Both the position numbers and the translations under genes were made by a program. From Chromera velia (lineage: Eukaryota > Sar > Chromeraceae), in NCBI GenBank assembly GCA_018398765.1, contig JAHBMJ010000825.1, positions 1 to 40,037 of the forward strand: 40,037 nt of DNA, written 5' to 3'. Numbering within the stretch: the stretch's first letter is position 1; each line of letters starts with the position of its first letter. The notes beneath the pieces were generated by a model. The model searched no databases. It saw only the letters and a list, made by a program, of their open reading frames with translations, and was not told the DNA's origin. Below, piece after piece: positions 1 through 8,552 of this stretch.

Positions 1-1429
1 CAAAACCTTCCTTTAACTCAGTTTCTTTGCTTCTATTGCACTGATTCATCAGTGTATCCTCTAAACCTTTGTCTTGACCTCACTCCTTGAGGTGCGTTGC
101 TTTGGAAGCTCGATCATTCGCTTCATGATCGGCGATCGTCTGCGTCCAATCCTTTCACCTTCTCACTTTCTGTCGAGAGGAACGGTGCGACCGGGGCTTA
201 CCGACCACGGAGAGAGCCCGGCCACGCGGCAGCAGTCACATTTGGTCACACTTTTGATCACACTTCGTCTTTCAAAGGTCAGGCCTGCCGTTCCCTCGGG
301 GGCATCAGATTGGCCCAGCACTGCGCCTTGTGCATCTTGCACATCTGATGGATCTCAACACCCCGGCTCGACTTCGAGATCAAAAGATCCAGTCTTGTCA
401 GCATCAGAAAGCGTCACAGTTCACACCAGAAAGAACTCATTCAGCTCTGCTCTCTCAGAGAGAAATCCCGACGACTTCATTGAGCAACCAAGAGTGGTTG
501 TTGGGCCGTGGCACACTCAGCCTTCTGCTGAATGCCCATACCTTTCGCATCGTCCGTTTCGGATGCAAGAGGTCAATCGCACCAAGGTGCCAACCACAGT
601 GAATGGGTGTGTATTATGGCGGCCAGTCCATGCATACGATTGGTCTGTTTGTTGTTTTTTGTGTGTGCACACAGTTGTCTCGAGTTTAGCATGTGTATCA
701 TCCCACCACATACTAAGTCTTACTTCACACACACCTTTTTCACCCAATCTTCCATTCCCCAACAAAAGGTTTCTTTATTGATACACAAGCAACTTATCCT
801 GAGCCTCCTAAGGCTTGCTCTATCGTCGCCAGCTAGCAAGAGGTCCAAGCTCCAACGAGGTTCAGAAGTTCCATAGTTCCGATCCAATGGTCGCTCCATC
901 CGTTGTTTCAGTTTGTAGAGAGGGCTGATTCTCAGAGGGATGTCGACCCCCACAGAGGCGCTCGTGCCTGTACGAGACTGCTATTGTTTTCTTTAGAGGG
1001 TTTGTGGGGAGGAGTTTCATCTGCGAGTGCAGAGGTTGCTGTTCGATTCGGGAAAGAACTGCTGGCTTGACCAAAAAGGTCAGTTATTTTCGGTCTTGCG
1101 GCGTCTCGTGATAATTTGGTTGCATGTGCCCCGGCATTCCACCACGCGGCGGGGGAGGAGTCACGCGCCCAGGCCCAAGGAAGCAATTGACCCCGCGGTA
1201 TTTGGATTCAGCGTGTGAAGGTCAGTCAATCATCTTTGGCGAGAGTCTTATATAACCTTTCCTCTTAATTCTGTATTGTTTCACCAATGTCTGTCTCGGG
1301 AGCGCAAGCTCCATATGTGTCTTTCTCAAAGGACAGAAGAGGGAAGAAAACGAAAATTCAGCAGCGCTTCGCGGTTTGCTCCGTTTTAATATGATTTTTC
1401 TCCAAGTCAAGGGTGACAGTCCTCTCAAC
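1..1429. other. No supported gene
   Basis: Open frames exist here on both strands but overlap one another. None shows a domain, a convincing start with splice sites, or a biased composition that would single it out. A T-rich stretch near 640-760 and scattered AATAAA-like runs are the only visible structure. I see nothing to annotate as functional. Confidence 0.5.
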
Positions 1430-1770
1430 TCGAGGGGCTCTTTGTGGTTGACGAAGGCGTTAGAGCGTACCAGAAGCTAGGTGTGAAAGCGTGCCGATAT
1501 GGATAGAGTTCAGAAGGAAGAAAAGGAAGTCCGGGGACAGCAGGGTCCAAAGGAGTGACAGCTGCCCACATACAGGTGAAGTGTCTTCTGAAAGGTCTCC
1601 AGCGAGTGGCAGAAGGAACTGCCAGATCCAGCGCTTGCAGGTATGCTTGGATGAAGAGAACTCTTTGGTGTCGGTTCCTAAAGAGGAGTGGTCGGCCGTA
1701 CAGTTCGACCTTCTCTCTCAGTCTCTTGTTGGGGGTCCCGGCAAGGAAGAGAGTTTCTGAAGTTGCCTGA
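1430..1770 (+). pseudogene. Decayed ORF fragment, probably retroelement-derived
   Basis: Coding-like sequence can be followed across at least two frames. Segments reading SSEWQKELPDPALAGML and then EENSLVSVPKEEW are separated by a one-base frame change near 1650. The upstream part (about 1495-1560) reads MDRVQKEEKEVRGQQG before in-frame TGA codons. The amino-acid composition (charged and amphipathic, few low-complexity runs) looks like real former coding sequence rather than chance. I do not recognise the family. Retroelement origin is inferred only from the surrounding repeats and from the pattern of stops. It is not expressed as an intact protein. Confidence 0.3.
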
Positions 1771-2282
1771 ATAGAAATTTTCTAAGTGTCTGTACTGAGA
1801 GACTCGATTAGTCTCCAGCTAGTTTCGCTCTTTGCAGGTTGTGTTCGACTCTCGCTGGCATCACCACGTGTTCCGAGCTTTTCCGGACTCAGTAGATCAG
1901 ACGAAGCCGAAATGGAAGAATAGAACTAGAATTGGAGTTAAATGTATCTTTCAATTATTCACTCAGTGTTATTGAAGTCAGTGAAGGTCGGTTCAGATCG
2001 CTTCAAGTCAATTCTTCCAGAAGGTAAGTCAACTCGATTTGGGATTCAATTCTATTACTCCGAGGTCAAGTTTTTAATCGATTCTTTCTTTTCTTTTTTT
2101 CTAAAGTTGCATTTTATGCTTGTTTCCTGCAAAGGTTGTCAATTGTGAAAATGTATCAATTGTGTAAGTGTATCATGTTTGACAGACTTTCATTTTTGAA
2201 AGTGTATTAAGTTTGACATACTTTGCCTTAACCGATACAGAACCGATTAGTCGGCTTCTTGTGAAAGTTAGGTAAAAGAGAT

Positions 2283-2341
2283 GGAGGTGGGAATCAAACT
2301 CAAGACCTTCCGCTTCTCAGTCTGCCACCTGGCAGTGCTTA
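2283..2341 (-). repeat. tRNA-like 3' half (candidate SINE head or tRNA pseudogene)
   Basis: Read on the minus strand, this contains a B-box-like GAGTTTGATTCC followed by CCCACCTCC, as in a tRNA T-arm and acceptor end. About 30 bases upstream is an A-box-like TGGCAGACTGAG. The 5' strand of the T stem no longer pairs with the 3' strand and no matching 5' acceptor half is visible, so it is not a functional tRNA. It fits the head of a tRNA-derived SINE or a decayed tRNA gene. Confidence 0.35.
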
Positions 2342-2404
2342 CATTTCATCCATTGTGATTCTCTTGATGTCTGCCAAAGGCTAGGGGGTGGCACTCTTGG
2401 GCTC

Positions 2405-2941
2405 ATATAGGGTTACAAGTGCAAAAATAACATAAAAAATGAACCAAAAAACATTTGGACGAGCTTTTCAGACAAGCTGGAGGTCCGGCATGTTAAGTTA
2501 CTTCAAAATCAATCACTTTTACTGTATAGCTTATGTGGTTACATGAGGTTACACCCCTTATTATATATGTCCCCTTGCAAGGTTACAGGTTACAACGTTA
2601 CAGGGGGTTTTAAGGTCCGTAACCGACCAAAAAGTCAACTTTCAAAAACTCTTCAAATTACTTCAAAAACACTTTAAAATGCATGTAGACGAAGGTTATA
2701 TCACTTTTGAAGAGGGTCATTTTAGGTTACCAGTTATAAGGTTACAAGGGGTTTGGCTATAAAATGAAAGGGGCACATTGTTTTTCGTCAGTTTCTCATG
2801 TAACCTCAATCAACAGAAGATGTTTTCAATATTTTTAGATGTAACCTGATGAGATTGATCGATTGGGACCACTTTTGAAGTAAGGGTAACATTATAGGGG
2901 GGTATACCCTTATATACGGGGGGTGTTGAAACCTGTAACCC
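2405..2941. repeat. GGTTAC/GTAACC-rich AT-rich patch
   Basis: The hexamer GGTTAC or its complement GTAACC (or the GTTAC core) occurs about a dozen times in 540 bp, in both orientations. Examples lie near 2411, 2539, 2550, 2581, 2589, 2617, 2723, 2739, 2801, 2840 and 2933. No coding frame is evident. Reiterated short motifs in both orientations resemble the subterminal repeats of some DNA transposons or a protein-binding array, but no terminal inverted repeat was found. Confidence 0.4.
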
Positions 2942-3212
2942 AATATAAGTACCAGGCCCTAGGCCAAAGGACACAGACAGCAAAACGTCTTAGAATAATC
3001 ATACCATCCGATGCTGTCAATAGTGTTTAACCAACAGCCTATGGCAGACAGTTTGTTGCTAACTTGCACTGTTTCTGTTTTCTACCCAAACGTCTCGGCA
3101 GACGTCTTCAGTAGCTGCCTATGGTTTCAATCCGTACAATTAACACAGTGACTGCATACAGTGTTGTACGTGTCATGCTAGGTCTCATCATGATGTCATT
3201 GATCGAAATGTG

Positions 3213-3918
3213 ATGCAGGCAGCAGCTGTGGACCCTGTAGCAGGTCGCTTCCCGTGGAAAGGTGAGTAAACAGAATGATTTTGAAGAGGCAATCAGCCTG
3301 GAATTCGCTTCAATAGAATCTCTCTCAAACCGAGTTTGTTTTTTATTTTTTGTCGGAAAAGTCTGCTGTTCTCACCCAAATCGTTTCAGGGGCTCAATCA
3401 TGCACTGATATCAGTCGGATTGAGGATAACAAAACCTTTTCAGGCTCCTAACAATTTATTGATTCCTAGGTTGATTCACAGACGATCATAACTTCACACC
3501 AAAACAAAATGTAAACAACATCTACATGCCATATAGTCCATTTGTAGTGATTTAGACAGTATAAAAACTTATCATTTGGTTACTTTTTTCCGGCTTTCTT
3601 TACTCAATTGCAGAGACAGAATCAGTATTATTCTCTTCGTCTTCTTCAGCGAGGGCAAACTCGTCGTGCATACATAGATTTAGGCCTGTCGTTTCACTTC
3701 AAGTTCCTGCTGCTCCCGCCTCAGCTGTCTCCGTCGGTGTCTCCGCACCATTGGGACTTTCTGGTTCCTTCTCCGCTTCATCTTCCAATGGCGGCAGTTT
3801 TCCGAGTCCCTGGCCTTCAGGATCGGAGTTCTTGCGGGATCATGAGGCCTTTGTCAACACAGTGCGGTCATATGGTTCTTTTTGCTTTTTGCACAAACAC
3901 ATTGAAGAAGAAGTATAG
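3213..3918 (+). CDS. Small two-exon ORF, unknown product
   Basis: Exon 1 runs 3213-3261 from an ATG and ends in a GTGAGT donor. Exon 2 runs 3614-3918 after an ATTGCAG acceptor. The phases join exactly, giving 117 residues to a TAG. The first residues read MQAAAVDPVAGRFPWKG. The middle is rich in Ser, Ala, Pro and Gly, and the end is EFLRDHEAFVNTVRSYG followed by FCFLHKHIEEEV. In-frame sequence upstream of the ATG carries a Cys-rich run (CIQCCTCHARSHH) after a TAA, so the true start could differ. Coding-like sequence continues past the TAG (MPCAEKCWQTEAKLEGQ), so this may be the front of a larger broken element whose Gln codon became TAG. No family recognised. Confidence 0.35.
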
Positions 3919-4026
3919 ATGCCATGTGCAGAGAAATGTTGGCAAACCGAAGCCAAACTGGAAGGACAGAATCCCCCAAACACGATAACCACTCACATTC
4001 ATCATCACCCTTTAGTCGCAGGACGG

Positions 4027-4294
4027 AGTGTCTTGGCACCCAAATCGTTTTCTTGAAAGATGAAGGGTTACTTAGTTAGTCTACCTGAAGATGAAGCGAG
4101 GTACCTTGAAAATGCACTAAAAAAGCTGTCTATTGCAAGAAACGACTTTGTCAAAACGCTTTATGACAGTCAAAGAAGAGGAAAAATCAACGTAACCATC
4201 CATTATGACCAATTCCATGTGGGGAAAAAGGCCCTCTGGGAGAGCAAGAGGGTCCTGGATAGACTGTCATCAAATTTAAACAACCATCCATGAG
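4027..4294 (+). pseudogene. Unknown coding module, copy A
   Basis: A coding-like module beginning CLGTQIVFLKDEGLL and continuing EDEARYLENALKKLSIARN, then FVKTLYDSQRRGKINVT. An extra stretch near 4073-4083 breaks the frame, so the downstream part is open from an ATG at 4060 (77 codons to 4293) while the start of the module lies in another frame. The sequence is predicted helical and basic. It is repeated in decayed form about 580 bp downstream (copy B). No domain recognised. A retroelement ORF or lineage-specific gene family are both possible. Confidence 0.35.
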
Positions 4295-4409
4295 AAGTGT
4301 TTGCCTTCTTCCGTCGATAGGAGAGAGCAGGTGGCATATGTGGAGAAGCGGCAGAAGAAGGAGGGATCTTGGTCCCAGCAGAAGGTCCAGGGACCCGGTC
4401 TTGGTCTAA

Positions 4410-4605
4410 AAAGTGAGACAGTAGAGGAGGAAATGGAGGCACAGGGTATGGGGGAGGAGGACATTACAGAGGAGGGCGGGGTGGAGCGGGAGGGTATCGA
4501 GAAGGGGGCTGGCTATAGGGTTAGAAGAGGCCCCTGGGGGGGCCCGGCGTATGGTGATCGCGGCCAGGGGTGGAGGGGGGTTCCGGGGAGGCGATCGGGA
4601 GAGGG
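4410..4605 (+). other. Gly/Arg-rich coding-like linker
   Basis: Between the two copies of the duplicated module, one frame reads as glycine- and arginine-rich sequence (for example GGTGYGGGGHYRGGRGG), resembling RGG-type nucleic-acid-binding tails. Downstream it is interrupted by stops in that frame. It lies directly ahead of copy B and may once have been fused to it. Evidence is composition only. Confidence 0.25.
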
Positions 4606-4856
4606 GAATACCTCGGTACACGAATCGTCTTCCTTCAGAATGAGGGTTTGCTACTTGAAGACGAAGCCAAGTACCTCGAGAATGCCTTGAACAAACTGTC
4701 CACTACAAGAAATGACTTTATTAAAACGCCTTATGACAGCCACAGATGAGGAAGAATCAATGCAACGATTCATTTGACCAATTTCATATAGAGAAGAAGA
4801 CCCTCTGAGAGATCAAACTGTCATCAAATTTAGACAACTAGCCGTGATAACTGATA
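4606..4856 (+). pseudogene. Unknown coding module, decayed copy B
   Basis: This is a direct repeat of 4027-4294. It reads YLGTRIVFLQNEGLL then EDEAKYLENALNKLSTTRN, with the same order of motifs. It lacks the short insertion that breaks copy A near 4075, but it has a TGA where copy A has an arginine codon (near 4747) and further stops downstream. The two copies therefore complement each other: the front of the module is intact in B and the rear in A. That argues for duplication followed by independent decay. Confidence 0.4.
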
Positions 4857-5028
4857 GTGTTGATTTAATTCTACATAATGTATGGACTGCCAGCTAGAAA
4901 TTTAGAAAAATTTAAGCTTTAAAGGAACTTGAATGTAGAAGTTAGAATACGAATTTAGAAAAATTTGGAAACAAGAAATTAGAGGTAACTTAGAGGAGGT
5001 CATTGTTTTCTTGTCAACCAATAATAAG

Positions 5029-5350
5029 TGAAGAATGAAGACAGGGGAGATTGAGGTACGTCGCCGGCCAGACAAGATTGAGGGTAGCGCCGGGGTGTGG
5101 ATCTGCCGCGACTACCGCCCTACGACATGTTTTTGCCTTCCGAGGCCGCTTACATTGCACGATGCGTCATGCGCCTGATTTAATTGCATTCAGATCGATT
5201 GACGGTGCATTATTCATTGAAGCTTCTAGCTTTGCAAGAACGTTCATCCTTGTCTGTATGACCGAACTGACAGACTTTCCTAAAAGAGCTCTAACGGAAG
5301 GAAGCCTTGGGTACTTGCGCTCTAGCAGCTCTAGCTACACATAGCTTAAC
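5029..5350 (+). repeat. 5' LTR of the non-autonomous element
   Basis: Begins TGAAGAATGAAGACAGG and matches 7228-7549 end to end. An open frame of about 97 codons runs inside it by chance and occurs in both copies, so it should not be called a gene. The right boundary is uncertain by about 10 bp: the shared sequence runs to CTTAAC, past the first CA dinucleotide that could end an LTR. Confidence 0.75.
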
Positions 5351-5424
5351 TGCGGTTAACAGTCCCAGGTTTTCTAAGTCTTTCTTCCAAACGTTTCTTT
5401 CCGTCTCCGCCCTACTTTCTCAAA

Positions 5425-6927
5425 ATGTTTACGAATACTGCTCTGAAGTTTACGGCAGAAGAGCCTCCTCAGAGGTAACAGTATGCAAACTCTGAGGAGT
5501 ATCTTCAAATCCTTTCTCTGTGGGTTTGGATGTATGCTTCGTACACTGGACTACAGAAGTTGTTGGGAGCGATTTGTGTTTCTTCGTTTGGATCGGATAA
5601 CGCCCTTCATAAGAGGGCCAACAAGTTGGCACAAGACCCCCAGTATACACTGCCTCAACGTCAGATTGCTGAAGAACTTCCGGAGTTCCAGAAGAGATTG
5701 AAGGACTGGGGAGCCGCTTTCATTGCAGCACTTCAAGGAGTCTAGGTCCAGCTGCCACCAGATATTCAAAAGAAGACGGCGTGGGACACGTTCTCATGTT
5801 TCCCTCAGCTAGTGGAGGGAAAAGGCTTTTCTGAAGCCGAACTTGGAGGGGCTTTTCAGGAAGTGCAAGATGATTTGAAGGATCAGGACCTTAAAGCACA
5901 TGACTGGGTTGCAGGCATCACTTTCTGGCCTCTTTTCTGTGAAGAGACGAAAGCGTTGGCGCGGACAAAGCTAAAGAAGCAGGTGGGGGGGCAAGGGAAG
6001 CCAGTAGCCATAAAGTACAGCTGGGAGTACCAGAAGGAGGTGATGGCGGAAGCATCAGCTACGCTGGACCCCCGCCATACTCGTTATGACTGGGTGCCCT
6101 CTGTTGCCTCTGGAATCCTCCGTATCATCTCTGGTTCAATCGGGGTAGACATGGAGATTTCGACCCTTCACAAGTCTCTGTTGTCTGCAGCTGGCACTTC
6201 AGATGGCAAGCTTGCAGACCTATCCCTTTAAGCCATGCTTCCGAGGGGGGTTAATGCTCTTACCAACCCTGACTTCGAGTCGATGAGCGTGAAGACGGCA
6301 CGACAGCTCCGTCAACTGTCTTCCAACTTTGCTTCAAAGTACGATAAGCATTTTGGCCTTTTAGGTAGCCGAAATCAGAAAGAAAAGGAGAAAGGAAGCC
6401 GTGAAAAGAGGGAAGGATCTGATGGAAATGGACAGAGACGGCAGAATGGACAGAGCGAGAAGTCTCACTCAGAGTCTTCGTCTAGCTCTTCGTCTGACAA
6501 TTCTTTTTCACTGTCTGAGTCCGACGTCTCTCGCATCGCAGCGCAAATATTGCAGATACAAGAGAAGAAGCAGAGTGAGAAGGAAAAAAAGAAGGAGGGG
6601 AAGAAATTGAATAGAAAGAAGGAGAAGGTTTGCTTCTCAGAGGAGAGAGTGAGAATGGCTAACGCTTTTTGCGGAGCTGAGCTCCAAGAGTTGGTTAGAC
6701 ATGGAGGTGGTCATATCGACATCGTGTTCGACTATTCTGAGTTTCCTTTTGCACTTCAGGATATCCCCATCTACGAGGCAGCATGTGCCACTGAGGAGGG
6801 GGGTTCAGAGATGACTGCCGTCTCCTTGACTTCCGAGGAGAACAAAGACGGGGGGCGCAACTTCGACCCTTTCCAGGACTATCCTGGAGAGGAGGCAGCA
6901 TTCAAGGCCAGATTTGCCCACTGCTGA
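5425..6927 (+). pseudogene. Gag-like protein with three in-frame stops
   Basis: A single reading frame of about 500 codons starts at an ATG (5425) and ends at TGA (6925-6927). It is interrupted only by TAA at 5476, TAG at 5743 and TAA at 6229. No frameshift is needed, and each stop could be a glutamine codon changed by one C-to-T step. The first two thirds are helical, as in retroelement capsids (for example LHKSLLSAAGTSDGKLADL). A Ser-rich run at about 6470-6530 is followed by a Lys/Glu-rich stretch. No zinc knuckle or protease motif is present. Assignment to Gag rests on its position between LTRs and its general character, not on a recognised domain. Confidence 0.5.
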
Positions 6928-7120
6928 TTTCATCATAAATTTCTTTTCTCCAATTCATCTCTGCCTGCGCATGTGGTTGATAGCTTGTTATGCATGCAGT
7001 TTCTCTATTGTCAGGATCTGACAAGCGACGATCCTTTGGACTTGCAAGAAGAGCATGAATTGCATTTTCGGCACGCATTGCTATGACAAACGATTAGTGG
7101 GGGAAGAGAAGAAAGATTTT

Positions 7121-7160
7121 GGGCTCAGTGGTTGGAGCATGCGGCTAACCTTTATTTTTT
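7121..7160 (+). repeat. tRNA 5'-half-like sequence followed by a T tract
   Basis: GGGCTCAGTGGTTGGAGC contains a perfect D-arm (GCTC paired with GAGC around AGTGGTTG) and an A-box-like core. It is followed by the 5' strand of an anticodon stem (TGCGG) and CTAACC. The matching 3' strand is absent; instead a run of T follows. It lies near the 3' end of the internal region of the non-autonomous LTR element, just upstream of the purine tract. Confidence 0.35.
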
Positions 7161-7227
7161 TTACTTTATATTCTTCCTGTCTCGCTCCCTCCGTTCTTGT
7201 ATATCACATCGGAATCGAGGGGGGGAG

Positions 7228-7549
7228 TGAAGAATGAAGACAGGGGAGATTGAGGTACGTCGCCGGCCAGACGAGATTGAGGGTGACGCTGGGGTGCGGG
7301 TCTGCCGCGCCTGCCGCCCTACGATATGCCTTCGCCTTCCGGGGCCGCTTGCATTGCGTGATACGTCATGCGCCTGATTTAGTTGCATTCAGATCGATTG
7401 ACGGTGCATCATTCATTGAAGCTTCTAGCTTTGCAAGAACGTTCGTCCTTCTCTGTACGACCGAACTGACAGACTTTCCTAAAAGAACTCTGATGGAAGG
7501 AAGCCTTGGGTACTTGTGCTCTAGCAGCTCTAACTACACATGGCTTAAC
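7228..7549 (+). repeat. 3' LTR of the non-autonomous element
   Basis: Direct repeat of 5029-5350, preceded by the purine tract. About 91 % identical to the 5' copy by eye; nearly all differences are A/G or C/T. Flanking sequence does not show a target-site duplication shared with the 5' side. Confidence 0.75.
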
Positions 7550-8552
7550 TTGATAACTTGATAACAATGCATATATCAACCATACTAGCAACTATAATGG
7601 GTTAAAATTTGATAGTACTAATGCTATAGTACTTATGGTGCTTACCTCACAAAACCGGGCTAGCTAAAAATCAGGTTAACTAACTTAACTCCCCCGGGAA
7701 TTTCATGGAATTTACCTGTGAAACTTAGTAAAATTTACTAAAAAAAATTAACTTTGAGCCCGGATTCCCCCAAAACTATATAACGGTCTATGACTAAAGA
7801 CTTCAATGCCAGAATGTTATATCAATGGAATTTACTGTGAAATTTATTTAGCTAAATTTTAACTATATCATACTAGTAGAATATTCAAGTTGTAGAATTT
7901 ACTATAGGAAATTTATTTTAATAATATAAATAATTAAATACTACGTGTATCATACTACTACTACTACTAGTACTACTATGTGACTATCTAGGTGACTATT
8001 AGGTTATACATATAAATCATAATTCACAAATTTAGATTCTTTTACAATTTACCAAGATAGACTCATGCAGTAGAGTTCAAGGTAAATTTTTCTTTTAAAA
8101 ATGTAATTTTATTAAAATGTATGGGAAAATTCCATTAAACCCCAGTAAATTGAACTATATTCTCGGACCGGAAATTTTACCTGGTTTGATTTATATAGGG
8201 TATACGTAAAACTCCATATGTGAAATGTATTGTAGCCATGCAAACGCTATAAAAATCTAGAAATGGGCCAATGACGATGCAAAACCATCATGTTGCATTG
8301 CTGTTGTAACATTGTTGCAATCAGTTGTTGCCACTTCAACCGTCTGCCCACTGCATTGCAACCTGACGGTCCCGATGTAGAGAGAGAAGCTCAACTGTCC
8401 CAAAGCAAATAGAAAGGAGTCCATTCAGCGACTACACCGAGAGGTCTTCACATGATCGGTCGGTTAATGGCGCACCCTCCTTTATCCCTCTTTGGCTTAA
8501 TTTCACATTTGGAGCTTCCCCTCTGAGTCCGTGCACCTCCTCTCTAATCTAA
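7550..8552. other. AT-rich intergenic region
   Basis: From 7550 to about 8270 the DNA is strongly AT-rich with near-repeats of GAATTTAC followed by GTGAAA (near 7708, 7826 and 7894) and TACTAC runs near 7960. No coding frame or element ends are visible. The last 280 bp return to ordinary composition and form the 3' flank of the minus-strand gene. Confidence 0.4.

Larger units (their letters stand above)
5029..7549 (+). mobile_element. Non-autonomous LTR retrotransposon
   Basis: Two direct repeats of about 322 bp bound roughly 1.9 kb of internal sequence. The internal part has one Gag-like frame and no protease, RT or integrase, so the element must have relied on enzymes from elsewhere. A purine-rich tract with a run of seven G ends directly at the 3' LTR (about 7211-7227), as expected for plus-strand priming. 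I cannot identify a clear primer-binding site after the 5' LTR or a convincing target-site duplication. The LTRs differ at about 28 of 320 positions, 26 of them transitions, so the insertion is old. Confidence 0.75.

Noticed and set aside
2405-2941. Telomeric or subtelomeric repeat
   Set aside because: GGTTAC copies are irregularly spaced and in both orientations, unlike telomeric tandem arrays.
5051-7561. Two similar 97- and 103-codon ORFs (5051-5344 and 7250-7561) as a gene pair
   Set aside because: They lie wholly inside the two LTR copies, share identity because the LTRs do, and have no coding signature beyond that.
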